Made by a program: the position numbers and the translations under genes | In this document: positions 25,384 through 34,300 of the stretch, in pieces | How the letters are laid out: each line of letters opens with the position of its first letter | Numbering within the stretch: position 1 is the stretch's first letter | Notes under the pieces: generated by a model | The model's input: only the letters and a program-made list of their open reading frames with translations | Databases searched by the model: none | What the model was told of the DNA's origin: nothing | Source: JBHEBG01 sp046557915 | GTDB lineage: Bacteria > Bacteroidota > Bacteroidia > Flavobacteriales > Flavobacteriaceae | DNA length: 64,000 nt | NCBI RefSeq assembly: GCF_046557915.1 | Contig: NZ_JBHEBG010000001.1 | Location: 1,116,001-1,180,000 of the forward strand | Direction of reading: 5' to 3'

Positions 25384-26733
25384 ATGATCAAGAAATTAAA
25401 AATAACCGTGGTTTTAATACTATGGTGCCTGGGACAATCTGCACTTGCCCAATATAGTACGGCCAAGGCAAATCATGAATTGTTAAACCTGATCAGAAAG
25501 GAAAAATTTGACCTGATCCTGCCTGGTGCTATGCGAGACAACGGAGTTGACATGTGGATCCATGTAATAAGACGTGGGGATACGGATGCATTTGCAATAG
25601 ATTTTGGAATTACCATGGGCTATATTGTTTTCTCGGACCGTGGGGGTGAACGTATTGAAAGAACCGTTTTTGGTTTTGGATGCTGTGCCGAAATTGCCGA
25701 CGAATCGGTTTACGATGATTTTTTGGAGGAAGAGGCCCTGACAAAATTCGTGGCAGATAGAAATCCGAAAAAAATTGCAGTGAACATGTCTAGTTTATTG
25801 ACCCATGCGGATGGACTTTCACACACCAATTATCTAAAACTAAAAAAACTGTTGGGCGATGGTTATTCAAAAAGATTGGTATCCTCCGAAAATGTCATCA
25901 CGGATTTTAGGGTACGGAGAATTCAACCCGAAATTAGAACGTTTGCCAATTTATGCGAGCTGCAACGTAGGATCATGGAAACCGCTTTGGGAAATATTAA
26001 TCCCGGGACTACCACAATAAACGATGTATACTGGTGGTCCGAAGATCAGTTGCTAAAACAAGGTATCCAAGCATCCTATTTTGGGGGCAGAACCCCTGGA
26101 GTTTTACATTCCGAGGTTTCCAAACCTTCGGAATATCGCAGCTTTGACTATGCCTTTCAACCGGGCGATTTTGTGTCGTGGGATTGGGAAGTGGTCCATT
26201 TAAATATGGGAACGGATTATAAACGAAACGTTTATATTCTACGTGAAGGAGAAACGGAGATACCGGCAAGCCTTAAACATGCTTGGCAGCGAGGCCTTGA
26301 GGCCCGTAAAGTGATTCGCAAGGAAATTATAGTGGGCCGCACCGCAGGCGAAACCCAGAAGGCCGTTGTAAAGGCATTGGAGAAAGCAGGTTTTGTTTAT
26401 ACACCCTTTGAGGACACGCCCCGAGATAGGGAAATTGTGGAGGCACTTAAGGATAACCCTAAATCTGGTATATCCCTAGACTTTCATTGTGTGGGGAATA
26501 CAGGTAACAGCGAAGTGGCCGTGGGTGCGGCATTCGCCCCTTTTAGACCATATCGATCCCACTTTAAGATTCAGCCCAACCATTTGTTTTCATTTGAATA
26601 TATAGTTCATACTTGGGTTCCGGAGTGGGGCAAACGGATAGCTATCAATTTTGAGGACAATCATATTGTAACCCATAATGGTGTAGAATGGCTTTATCCG
26701 CCAAATGAAAAGATCATTTTGGTAAAACCGTAA
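25384..26733 (+). CDS. Exported M24-fold protein 4 with complete metal site
   Basis: 449 residues with a signal peptide (LILWCLGQSALAQ). It is clearly related to the first copy (KFDLILPGAMRDNGVDMWIH, FSDRGGERIERTVFG, REGETEIPASLKHAW). All five canonical ligands are seen: Asp267, Asp278, His368 (DFHCVGNTG), Glu405 (FSFEYIVHT) and Glu424 (NFEDNHIVT). This copy is therefore the best candidate for a conventional dinuclear enzyme and a useful reference for judging the decay of copies 1 and 2. It ends 24 bp before a DUF885 lipoprotein gene. Substrate class is unproven; M24 members act on Xaa-Pro bonds but also on creatine, ectoine and DMSP. Confidence 0.92.
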   Translation: MIKKLKITVVLILWCLGQSALAQYSTAKANHELLNLIRKEKFDLILPGAMRDNGVDMWIHVIRRGDTDAFAIDFGITMGYIVFSDRGGERIERTVFGFGCCAEIADESVYDDFLEEEALTKFVADRNPKKIAVNMSSLLTHADGLSHTNYLKLKKLLGDGYSKRLVSSENVITDFRVRRIQPEIRTFANLCELQRRIMETALGNINPGTTTINDVYWWSEDQLLKQGIQASYFGGRTPGVLHSEVSKPSEYRSFDYAFQPGDFVSWDWEVVHLNMGTDYKRNVYILREGETEIPASLKHAWQRGLEARKVIRKEIIVGRTAGETQKAVVKALEKAGFVYTPFEDTPRDREIVEALKDNPKSGISLDFHCVGNTGNSEVAVGAAFAPFRPYRSHFKIQPNHLFSFEYIVHTWVPEWGKRIAINFEDNHIVTHNGVEWLYPPNEKIILVKP

Positions 26734-26757
26734 TCAATCATAAGTAAAAATCAATTT

Positions 26758-28416
26758 ATGGACCTATTTAAAAACTTGAATATCGTTTTCGCAGGCATTT
26801 TATGCTTGGTTATATCCGCTTGCTCGGAGGTCAATAAAAATTCCAAAGCCAAAGAAACTACCAACAAAGTGGCAGTTACTACAAATTACAACGACCTGGT
26901 AAGTTTGTTAAACGAATTTAGGGCGTTCAGGGAGCCAAAAATGGAAAATGGGGTTCCAGATTACACGTCGGATGCCATTTTACAACAGAAAAATAGACTT
27001 GGAAATTTTCAAAAACAACTCCAAGCAATAGATGTAACAACCTGGCCAGTATCTCAGCAAATAGATTACCAGTTGGTACGGGCAGAAATGAATGGCATGG
27101 AATTTCAATATCGTGTAGTGCGCCCATGGGCCAGGGACCCAAGTTTTTATTTACAATCCCAAGAAGGCAGTGGTCCAACCCGATCAGGGGTCTTAGAAGT
27201 TGAGGGCATGCCAATGAGCGACCAGAAATTGGCGGGGTTTACTACACGCCTAAGAGCCGTTCCCAAGATTTTTGAACAGGCCAAGCAGAACCTCGTTGAA
27301 GGAGCCGGCGATTTTGTTACACTGGCACTTCAACACCTAGATGAAGAAATCGCTATCTACACCCATTTGGCACCCCTACTTGCAGAACATCATCCAGATT
27401 TGGTCCAAGATGCAAAAAATGCGGAAACGGCGGTTAAGAACTATGGTAAGTGGTTAGCGAAGAATAAGGAAAATATGACCGCCCAAGCCGGGGTTGGTAA
27501 GGAAAACTATAACTGGTTGATGAAGAATGTATATCTCTTTCCCTATACGTGGGATGAGATACGGACTATTGTGGAATTGGAAGATAATAGGGTCATTACA
27601 TTTCAACGACTCGAGGAAAATAAAAACAGGCATTTACCCAGACTTAAACCGGTACGGTCGCAAGAGGAGTATAAGCAGAGTGTTAAGGAATCCATAGACC
27701 ACATCATGGACTTTCTTAAAGATAAGGAAATCTTCACAGTCGAGGATTACCTTACCCCGGAAGGTTATTTCGGTGCTTGGCATGGATTTGAAAATCCTTG
27801 GCCTGAAAAACACGATTATTTCTTCAACTTTTCACATCGCGAATCCGTAATGGAGGAAACCCACGAAATGGTTGGGCATCATTTTGATGAACTACGGGCA
27901 CAACGGAATCCCCATCCCATCAGAGGGGGTATTCCACCCTATAAAATTGCTACGGCCAGGCATGAGGGTTTTGCTTTTGCCTTGGAAGAATTAATGGTAT
28001 ATGCCGGTTACTTGGATGGGCGCTCTCCTAGAAGCAAGGAAATTGCCTATGAACAGGCTGCTTTTCGTACCGTAAGAGCACTTTCGGATGTGTACATGCA
28101 TAGTCAGGAATGGACGTTGGAAGATGCAGTAGACTATTGTGTAGCCAATGCACCTCACGGCGAGCTATTGGAGGATAGCCACCATTTATGGTACGAAATG
28201 GCTACTACCCTTCGTGGTACAGGGCATCATATGCTTATGGTGGTAGGGAAGGTGCAATTCATGAAGCTTTTTAGGGATCGTGCCAACCAGTTAGGGGATG
28301 ACTTTAACCTAAAAACCTTTATGGACGAATTTTTTGCCTCCGGTTCAATACCATTTGCACTCACCCGTTGGGAAATGACAGGTTATGATGACGAAATCAA
28401 GAAATTATTGGAATAA
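26758..28416 (+). CDS. DUF885 putative metallopeptidase lipoprotein (copy 2)
   Basis: 552 residues with a lipoprotein signal ending LVISAC. The putative zinc motif is His369-Glu370-Met-Val-Gly-His374-His375 (EETHEMVGHHFD), and the helix ARHEGFAFALEELMVYAGYLDG provides the downstream Glu residues. It is a clear paralogue of the protein at 16544: both contain Q-V/I-DYxLVxAEMN near residue 100 and end with WQ/EMTGYxDEL/IxK. The two DUF885 genes flank the flavin dehydrogenase and M24 block in one direction, so they may have arisen by duplication within the operon. A peptidase role is family inference. It is followed 15 bp later by a membrane protease gene. Confidence 0.87.
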   Translation: MDLFKNLNIVFAGILCLVISACSEVNKNSKAKETTNKVAVTTNYNDLVSLLNEFRAFREPKMENGVPDYTSDAILQQKNRLGNFQKQLQAIDVTTWPVSQQIDYQLVRAEMNGMEFQYRVVRPWARDPSFYLQSQEGSGPTRSGVLEVEGMPMSDQKLAGFTTRLRAVPKIFEQAKQNLVEGAGDFVTLALQHLDEEIAIYTHLAPLLAEHHPDLVQDAKNAETAVKNYGKWLAKNKENMTAQAGVGKENYNWLMKNVYLFPYTWDEIRTIVELEDNRVITFQRLEENKNRHLPRLKPVRSQEEYKQSVKESIDHIMDFLKDKEIFTVEDYLTPEGYFGAWHGFENPWPEKHDYFFNFSHRESVMEETHEMVGHHFDELRAQRNPHPIRGGIPPYKIATARHEGFAFALEELMVYAGYLDGRSPRSKEIAYEQAAFRTVRALSDVYMHSQEWTLEDAVDYCVANAPHGELLEDSHHLWYEMATTLRGTGHHMLMVVGKVQFMKLFRDRANQLGDDFNLKTFMDEFFASGSIPFALTRWEMTGYDDEIKKLLE

Positions 28417-28431
28417 ATGAACTTCATGTAG

Positions 28432-29211
28432 ATGAAAAAAATCTGGACATTTTTATTGTTAACGTTTTTGCTAAGTGCTGTTTTTTATGCAATGATCCTC
28501 TCCTTGGAATCATTGAAAGAAGCGGATAACCTGGTTTTTGGATTAATGTGGTGTCCTGGTATTTCGGCCATAATAACCGTACTGATCTTTGATAAAAATA
28601 TTAGAGGATTGGGCTGGAAACTAGGGAAGGCCAAATATCTTTTATTAAGCCTTTTAATACCGATCTCATATGCATTGATTCCTTATTCCATAGTTTGGGT
28701 TACAGGTCTTGGCAAGTTTGTGCCCTCAAATTTTGAAGAGAACATACTAGTTTTTTGGACCTCTGGTTTGGCCCTAAGCTGTCTATCGGCCTTAGGGGAA
28801 GAAATAGGATGGAGGGGTTTTTTAGTCCCGGAACTTTCTAAAAGAATGAACTTTCTAAAAACTTCATTGATTTCTGGTTTTGTTTGGGCATTGTGGCACG
28901 TTCCCGGAATAGTATTCTCGGATTACAATAACGGTGCAGGCTGGGGCTATTCTTTAATTATGTTTTTCATATTGGTTTTGGGAGTGAGTTTTCTATTCGC
29001 CTGGCTCCGGTTAAGATCGGGTAGCCTATGGACAGCGGTAATCATTCATGGTGTCCATAATTTGTTTGTACAAGGGTATTTGGATGTGGTAACCGAAGAC
29101 ACCGGTATTACCAAATACATTACTGGTGAATTTGGGGTGGCGCTGGCGTTATCTGCAGTAGTAGTGGCGTTTATATTTTGGAAAAAGAGGTCGCAAGTGA
29201 TGAACATTTAG
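28432..29211 (+). CDS. CPBP-family intramembrane metalloprotease
   Basis: 259 residues with about eight membrane segments. The three CPBP (CAAX protease/bacteriocin-processing) motifs are present: Glu123-Glu124-x3-Arg128 (GEEIGWRGF), His156 in WALWHVPG, and His206 plus Asn210 in VIIHGVHNLF. Such enzymes cleave within or near membranes, in bacteria often for bacteriocin self-immunity, and the natural substrate is rarely known. It is the last gene of the long plus-strand block, 15 bp after a DUF885 gene and about 155 bp before a strong terminator-like hairpin. Its link to the catabolic genes is unclear. Confidence 0.93.
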   Translation: MKKIWTFLLLTFLLSAVFYAMILSLESLKEADNLVFGLMWCPGISAIITVLIFDKNIRGLGWKLGKAKYLLLSLLIPISYALIPYSIVWVTGLGKFVPSNFEENILVFWTSGLALSCLSALGEEIGWRGFLVPELSKRMNFLKTSLISGFVWALWHVPGIVFSDYNNGAGWGYSLIMFFILVLGVSFLFAWLRLRSGSLWTAVIIHGVHNLFVQGYLDVVTEDTGITKYITGEFGVALALSAVVVAFIFWKKRSQVMNI

Positions 29212-29367
29212 TTTTATAAAAAATCAATGGATTTCTATGATAAGAACGAAGAATTTTGTCAATTTTATTGTATTTTTAGAAGGATTAAAATAGTGTGGTA
29301 ATATGCCACAGGCTTATTTTCTATCGTAAGGAAGACAATAGGGAAAATAAGTTATTTTTTTACGGAT

Positions 29368-29425
29368 AACCTCCGTATACCTTAAGCAATAAAATTGGTT
29401 AGGTGTACGGAGGTTTTGCTTTTTA
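29368..29425 (+). terminator. Intrinsic terminator after CPBP gene
   Basis: AACCTCCGTATACC (29368-29381) pairs with GGTGTACGGAGGTT (29402-29415), one G-T pair in 14, with a 20-nt loop and a T-rich tail (TTTTGCTTTTT). This is a convincing rho-independent terminator and marks the end of the transcript covering the M24/DUF885 genes. The next gene starts only about 20 bp later, so its promoter would lie within or upstream of the hairpin, or the hairpin attenuates readthrough. Confidence 0.75.
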
Positions 29426-29443
29426 CGATTAAGATGACATGAA

Positions 29444-30559
29444 ATGGGAAAATTAAAAACAGAAATGATAAAGGTGCTTTTTATAACTGTGATAACGATG
29501 TTGGCCGGATGTAAATTGGGTGGTTCCAATCCTAGTTTTAATGGGCAAATGGAAAATATAAGAACTCAAGAAGAAGAACTGCAATTTGTGAAAAAAAAGG
29601 CCCTCTCTTTTGAGAAAAACCAATCGGGCCACTGGGAAGCAACCTTTGACCATAATATAGTAATGATCTATGTGCCTGAAGGGTCTTTCACCATGGGCAA
29701 TAATAAAATTGAACAAGCATTGCCAGAACATAAAGTGAATTTAAGTCACTATTGGATAAGTAAAACGCCCGTTACCATAGGACAGTTTAGGGCGTTTGTA
29801 AATCAAACAAAATACCAGACCGAAGTTTTGGAAAAGGGGCATACCGGGCCATGGGTCTATGATTTTAAGGAAAAAGGATTTTTGCCCAAATACGGTTATT
29901 ATTGGGACAATGCATTTAAAGATGTCATTGCAAAATTTCCGGAAATCACTATTGATGATCTACATCCGGTGAGCAGCGTTACCTGGAACGACGCCATAGC
30001 ATATGCCAACTGGCTTTCGGAGGAAACAGGCTTACAAATTTCGCTGCCAACGGAAGCGGAATGGGAATATGCCGCCAAAGGTACGGATGGCCGAATTTAC
30101 CCATGGGGAAATGAAGAACCCGATGGTACCAGGGCAAATTATGCCGATGAGACATTCAATAAATACTTTCCAGGGACAGAGCAGGCACTTGTACATTATG
30201 GAGTCAACGATGGCTTTGCCATAACCTCGCCCGTTGGGAGCTTTCCCAATGGCAGATCACCAGTTGGTGCCATGGATATGGCCGGGAATCTAACAGAATG
30301 GGTATATGATTCGCACTACACCTTAAATCCTGATGAGGTAAAAGAGGTGAGCAACCCAATTTACACGGAAAAAAATGGCGAAAACATGGAAAAAGGAGGT
30401 CTTTGGTGTGGTTCGGCCGGCCGAGTTGGACAGACCCCCGATGAAATAGAAATGGGACATAACATAAGAACGGATACTAGACCTTCGGATGAAACCGATA
30501 GTGCCGATGACCATATGGGGTTTCGAATAGCAATTTCCTATACCCCAAGAAATAGATAA
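29444..30559 (+). CDS. SUMF1/FGE-sulfatase-domain lipoprotein (copy 1)
   Basis: 371 residues. Lipoprotein signal VITMLAGC follows the ATG at 29444 (an internal ATG at 29465 is also possible). The C-type-lectin-like SUMF1 domain starts near residue 75 (VPEGSFTMGN), with PVTIGQFRAFV, HPVSSVTWNDAIAYANWLSE, LPTEAEWEYAAKG, YPWGNE, GNLTEWVYDS and the final GFRIA. Formylglycine-generating enzymes use a Cys pair in the C-terminal third. Here only one Cys is seen in that area (GGLWCGSAGR), so sulfatase activation is doubtful, and no sulfatase gene is in the window. An insertion between YPWGNE and the GNxxEW motif holds NYADETFNKYF. It may be a binding lipoprotein or another SUMF1-type oxidase. Confidence 0.9.
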   Translation: MGKLKTEMIKVLFITVITMLAGCKLGGSNPSFNGQMENIRTQEEELQFVKKKALSFEKNQSGHWEATFDHNIVMIYVPEGSFTMGNNKIEQALPEHKVNLSHYWISKTPVTIGQFRAFVNQTKYQTEVLEKGHTGPWVYDFKEKGFLPKYGYYWDNAFKDVIAKFPEITIDDLHPVSSVTWNDAIAYANWLSEETGLQISLPTEAEWEYAAKGTDGRIYPWGNEEPDGTRANYADETFNKYFPGTEQALVHYGVNDGFAITSPVGSFPNGRSPVGAMDMAGNLTEWVYDSHYTLNPDEVKEVSNPIYTEKNGENMEKGGLWCGSAGRVGQTPDEIEMGHNIRTDTRPSDETDSADDHMGFRIAISYTPRNR

Positions 30560-30585
30560 GATAATTTGATCAAAACACAAGAATA

Positions 30586-31362
30586 ATGAAAACAACAATT
30601 TTAACCGTATGCCTTTTGGCAATTTCGTTTACCTCATGCGGACAGCCAAGTAATTATTTACCCGATGCCAAAGCTTGTAATCTATCCTCGGATAAGCCAA
30701 GCAGTACCGAAACCTATGAGTTCGATAAGGGATTTAACGAGTATTTTACGCAAAGCACACGTTGGGAATCACATGATGCCGATATCCAAATTGTAAACGG
30801 AAAAGGCCAGCTCACAGCAAATTCCGATAATGTCTCCAATGCTTTGGAAGCTTGGAAACTTTATAAAAACCAAATGCCTTACAACAGGTCCTGGGAATTT
30901 TCTGTTGTTGTAAATGTACCTATTTATTGGAACACAAACGGGGGTAAGGAAGCGCAAGTAGGTGTTGGTCCGTTTGCGGGCAGACCTGTTGAAAAAGGAC
31001 AATCACCAAAGGTTTATGAGTGCAATATGGCAGCCATTAATGGTGAATTTAGATTCGTGCAGGCACAGTTGATCAAAAATCGTTTGGGCTTTGACCCCGA
31101 TGATGTACAGTTCAAAAAATTGCCAAAATCAAAGGAGAAAGCAACCCTAACACTTCAGTATTGTGCCGACCACAATAGCCTGGGCCTATTTTTGGATGGC
31201 GTGCAGGTTGGCAAGAGCAAGGCCATAAATAAAGAAGGAGCGGACGATTGGCAGTTAAACGCTGATGACAAAATAGATGTTGGTATTATGGGCTTTGCCG
31301 AAAACACAGTAATTACCTCGCATTCTCCTACCATAGAAAAAGTAACCGTTACAGTCTATTGA
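30586..31362 (+). CDS. Unknown lipoprotein, probable beta-sandwich
   Basis: 258 residues with a lipoprotein signal ending ISFTSC. I do not recognise the family with confidence. The body alternates short strands and polar loops and contains features seen in laminin-G/concanavalin-like jelly rolls: FDKGFNEYF near the start, SWEFSVVVNVP in the middle, ATLTLQYCADHNSLGLFLDG with a typical ligand-facing edge, and a final strand IEKVTVTVY. It lies 26 bp after a SUMF1-like gene and 9 bp before a DUF885 gene. It may bind a carbohydrate or peptide ligand at the cell surface; there is no direct evidence of activity. Confidence 0.75.
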   Translation: MKTTILTVCLLAISFTSCGQPSNYLPDAKACNLSSDKPSSTETYEFDKGFNEYFTQSTRWESHDADIQIVNGKGQLTANSDNVSNALEAWKLYKNQMPYNRSWEFSVVVNVPIYWNTNGGKEAQVGVGPFAGRPVEKGQSPKVYECNMAAINGEFRFVQAQLIKNRLGFDPDDVQFKKLPKSKEKATLTLQYCADHNSLGLFLDGVQVGKSKAINKEGADDWQLNADDKIDVGIMGFAENTVITSHSPTIEKVTVTVY

Positions 31363-31371
31363 TACCTGAAA

Positions 31372-33180
31372 ATGAAAAACATGGGTAAACTTAAAATATA
31401 TTGGATGACACTTTGCATTGCAACCTTGGTCGTGGCATGTAAGACAGAGCCAAAAATCGAAAAGGACAACAATAATGTTGCAACCGATTTTGAAGCGTTT
31501 TTAATGGATTATTATGAGGAAGGCCTTCGTTTAAATCCGTTGGATGCTACTTTTCAGGGAGATTATAGGTTTAACGACCAATTACCCAATATACTTTCCG
31601 ATGAATTTACGGATAAAACAAAAGCGTACTATACCAAATACAAAAGTAGATTGGAGGAATTTGATGATACTTCACTTTCTGAAAATGAAAAAATGACCAA
31701 GGCAATACTGACTTGGGACTTTGAGGTTAACCTAGAAGGGTTCAATTACAGATCTGATCTGATGCCTATTGACCAGTTCAATTCTTTTAATCTTACTATA
31801 GGACAACTGGCAAGTGGCAAAAGTGCCGTACCATTTAATACCGTGCAAGATTATATGGATTGGTTAAAGCGTTTGGATCAATATTTAGAATGGATGTCCT
31901 CCGCCGAAGTCAAAATGAAAGAAGGCGTAAAAGCGGGTTATGTACTTCCTAAATCATTGATCGTAAAGGCACTCCCACAACTGAAAGTGCTCATAAATGA
32001 TAATTTGGATGAACACATATTTTATGCTCCTATAAAAAATTTTCCCGAAAATTTCTCCGAACGGGAGAAGGACCAACTTACTACGGCCTATTCCAAAATG
32101 ATATCTGAAAAGATTATCCCTGCCTATAAAAATATGTATAACTACATGAGTACGGACTATTTGGATGCCGGGAGAATGTCTTCCGGAATTTCTGATATTC
32201 CACAAGGAGAAGCCTACTATGATTACTTGATAAAAGTAAATACGACTACCGATATGAAAGCCGATGAAATTCATCAGATAGGACTTTCTGAGGTAAAACG
32301 TATTTTAAGCGAAATGGAGGAGGTGAAGGCCGAGGTGGGCTATAAGGGCGATCTAAAATCTTTTTTTAACTACGTTAGAAGCAATAGGGAGTTAATGCCT
32401 TTCACCGAAGCACAACAGGTTATCGATAATTTTTATGCCATCCATGATCGCATGAAACCGCAATTGGAAAAGTTGTTCGATAAAAGACCTAAAACAGCTT
32501 TTGAGGTAAAACAGGTAGAAGCTTTTAGAGAAGCATCGGCAAGTGCGCATTATGACCCAGGTTCTTTGGATGGTACACGCCCGGGGGTTTTCTATACCCC
32601 AATTCTCGATGTTACAGAATACAACACCTATTTGGACGAATCCACTTTTTTACATGAGGCCATTCCAGGACACCATTATCAAGTATCCCTAACACAAGAG
32701 AACGAAGAATTACCTCATTTCAGAAAAACACAGTCGTACAGCGGCTATGATGAAGGTTGGGCATTATATACCGAATCGTTGGGCAAAGAACTGGGGCTGT
32801 ATGAAGACCCATACCAGTATTTTGGGATGTTGGATGCCGAAATGCACAGGGCCATCCGTTTGGTGGTAGATACAGGGCTGCATTCAAAAGGGTGGACGCG
32901 AGAACAAGCAATAGAGTATTCATTGGACAATGAAGCGGCATCGGAGACCTCCATTATTTCTGAGATAGAACGATATATGGTTATTCCCGGACAGGCACTG
33001 TCCTATAAAATTGGACAATTAAAAATAAGGGAACTCCGTGCTAAGGCCGAAGCGGCTTTGGGTGATGATTTTGATATCCGAGAGTTTCACAATCAGGTGT
33101 TGGAAACTGGTTCCATTCCATTGGCCCTGTTGGAAAATAAGATAAATGAATGGATTAGATCGAAAAAAGCTAAAGGATAA
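31372..33180 (+). CDS. DUF885 putative metallopeptidase lipoprotein (copy 3)
   Basis: 602 residues with lipoprotein signal ending LVVAC. Unlike the two copies upstream, it has the classical DUF885 zinc motif His428-Glu429-Ala-Ile-Pro-Gly-His434-His435 (LHEAIPGHHYQ) and the Glu helix GYDEGWALYTESLGKELGLYED. The C-terminus (ETGSIPLALLENKINEW) is typical. It is longer and clearly from a different DUF885 branch than copies 1 and 2, so this is not a local duplication of them. Peptidase activity is likely from the gluzincin-like motif. Its stop lies just before the second SUMF1-like gene. Confidence 0.9.
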   Translation: MKNMGKLKIYWMTLCIATLVVACKTEPKIEKDNNNVATDFEAFLMDYYEEGLRLNPLDATFQGDYRFNDQLPNILSDEFTDKTKAYYTKYKSRLEEFDDTSLSENEKMTKAILTWDFEVNLEGFNYRSDLMPIDQFNSFNLTIGQLASGKSAVPFNTVQDYMDWLKRLDQYLEWMSSAEVKMKEGVKAGYVLPKSLIVKALPQLKVLINDNLDEHIFYAPIKNFPENFSEREKDQLTTAYSKMISEKIIPAYKNMYNYMSTDYLDAGRMSSGISDIPQGEAYYDYLIKVNTTTDMKADEIHQIGLSEVKRILSEMEEVKAEVGYKGDLKSFFNYVRSNRELMPFTEAQQVIDNFYAIHDRMKPQLEKLFDKRPKTAFEVKQVEAFREASASAHYDPGSLDGTRPGVFYTPILDVTEYNTYLDESTFLHEAIPGHHYQVSLTQENEELPHFRKTQSYSGYDEGWALYTESLGKELGLYEDPYQYFGMLDAEMHRAIRLVVDTGLHSKGWTREQAIEYSLDNEAASETSIISEIERYMVIPGQALSYKIGQLKIRELRAKAEAALGDDFDIREFHNQVLETGSIPLALLENKINEWIRSKKAKG

Positions 33181-33184
33181 CACC

Positions 33185-34300
33185 ATGGGATTAAGTCGCC
33201 TTTTTTTATGCCTTGTTTTTCTATTTGCAGGATGTAAGAATGCAAATAAAAGTACTGATGCGCCCAATGGTACCGTTGAGGTACAGCAAAAAGAATTTGA
33301 AGAAGTGAAGACAAAGGCAAAATCGATTTCAAAAAACGAGCAAGGCCATTGGGAAGCCACTTTTGGTTATGGAATTGTTATGATTTATGTGCCTCAAGGA
33401 AGCTTTGTTATGGGGAATGACCTATTGACCGATGATGCCGTACCCGAATTGAATTCGTTTGGCGCCGCTCCGCAGCATAAGGTAGACCTAAGTCATTATT
33501 GGATAAGCAAAACACCAATTACAATTGCCCAATTCAGAGCATTTGTACAGGAAACAAGTTATGTTACGCAAGTAGAAAAAGAAGGACACTCCGGTCCTTG
33601 GGTCTATGAATTGAGGTTGCGGGCGTTCGAAACAAAATTTGGACATAACTGGGACAATGCCTTTAAGGAAAACGTATTGGACAAATTTCCCGAAATAACT
33701 ATCAACGAACAGCACCCTGTGGTCAATGTTACTTGGTTTGATTGTATTGCCTATACCCAATGGTTATCAACAAAAACGGGCTTAAAGTTCACTTTACCCA
33801 CCGAAGCAGAATGGGAATATGCGGCCAGGGGCAATGATTTACGCACGTATCCCTGGGGCAATGAAGTACCTAATGGAACTAGGGCAAATTATGCGGACGA
33901 GAGTTTCAATAAGTACTTTTCGGGCACGGGTGAAGCGCTGGTACATTTTGGTGTAAATGATGGTTATGCCGTTACCTCGCCAGTAGGTAGTTTTCCCATG
34001 GGCATGTCTCCGATCGGCGCTTTGGACATGGTGGGCAATGTACGGCAGTGGGTCTATGATTCTAAATATACTTATGGAAAGGAATTGGAGACAAACCCCA
34101 TTAATCTGGAAGAGAACAATATAAAACTAATGAAGGGAGGGCTTTGGTCTGCCTCCGCGGGTAGGTTTGACCAAACTCCGGATGAGATAGCCATGGGCCA
34201 TAATATCAGGGTAGATGCCAGACAAGGTTTTGAACCGGACAGTGCCGATGATCATTCGGGCTTTAGAATAGCTATTTCCTATGTTAAAAGACCATTGTAA
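33185..34300 (+). CDS. SUMF1/FGE-sulfatase-domain lipoprotein (copy 2)
   Basis: 371 residues from the ATG at 33185, which follows the previous stop by 4 bp and gives a lipoprotein signal ending LVFLFAGC; upstream in-frame codons overlap the DUF885 gene. It is a close paralogue of the protein at 29444, sharing GHWEATF, VPQGSFVMGN, HKVDLSHYWISKTPITI, LPTEAEWEYAARG, NYADESFNKYF and GHNIRVDARQG. The position of the single Cys in copy 1 is occupied by Ser (GGLWSASAGR), so no candidate catalytic Cys remains. Its stop codon overlaps the start of the BNR-propeller gene by one base (TAATG), suggesting coupled translation. Confidence 0.9.
   Translation: MGLSRLFLCLVFLFAGCKNANKSTDAPNGTVEVQQKEFEEVKTKAKSISKNEQGHWEATFGYGIVMIYVPQGSFVMGNDLLTDDAVPELNSFGAAPQHKVDLSHYWISKTPITIAQFRAFVQETSYVTQVEKEGHSGPWVYELRLRAFETKFGHNWDNAFKENVLDKFPEITINEQHPVVNVTWFDCIAYTQWLSTKTGLKFTLPTEAEWEYAARGNDLRTYPWGNEVPNGTRANYADESFNKYFSGTGEALVHFGVNDGYAVTSPVGSFPMGMSPIGALDMVGNVRQWVYDSKYTYGKELETNPINLEENNIKLMKGGLWSASAGRFDQTPDEIAMGHNIRVDARQGFEPDSADDHSGFRIAISYVKRPL

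Noticed and set aside
21094..26733. Labelling all four M24 proteins as Xaa-Pro aminopeptidases
   Set aside because: Two copies lack full metal ligands and the fold includes creatinase, DddP and ectoine hydrolase, so the peptidase name would overstate the evidence.
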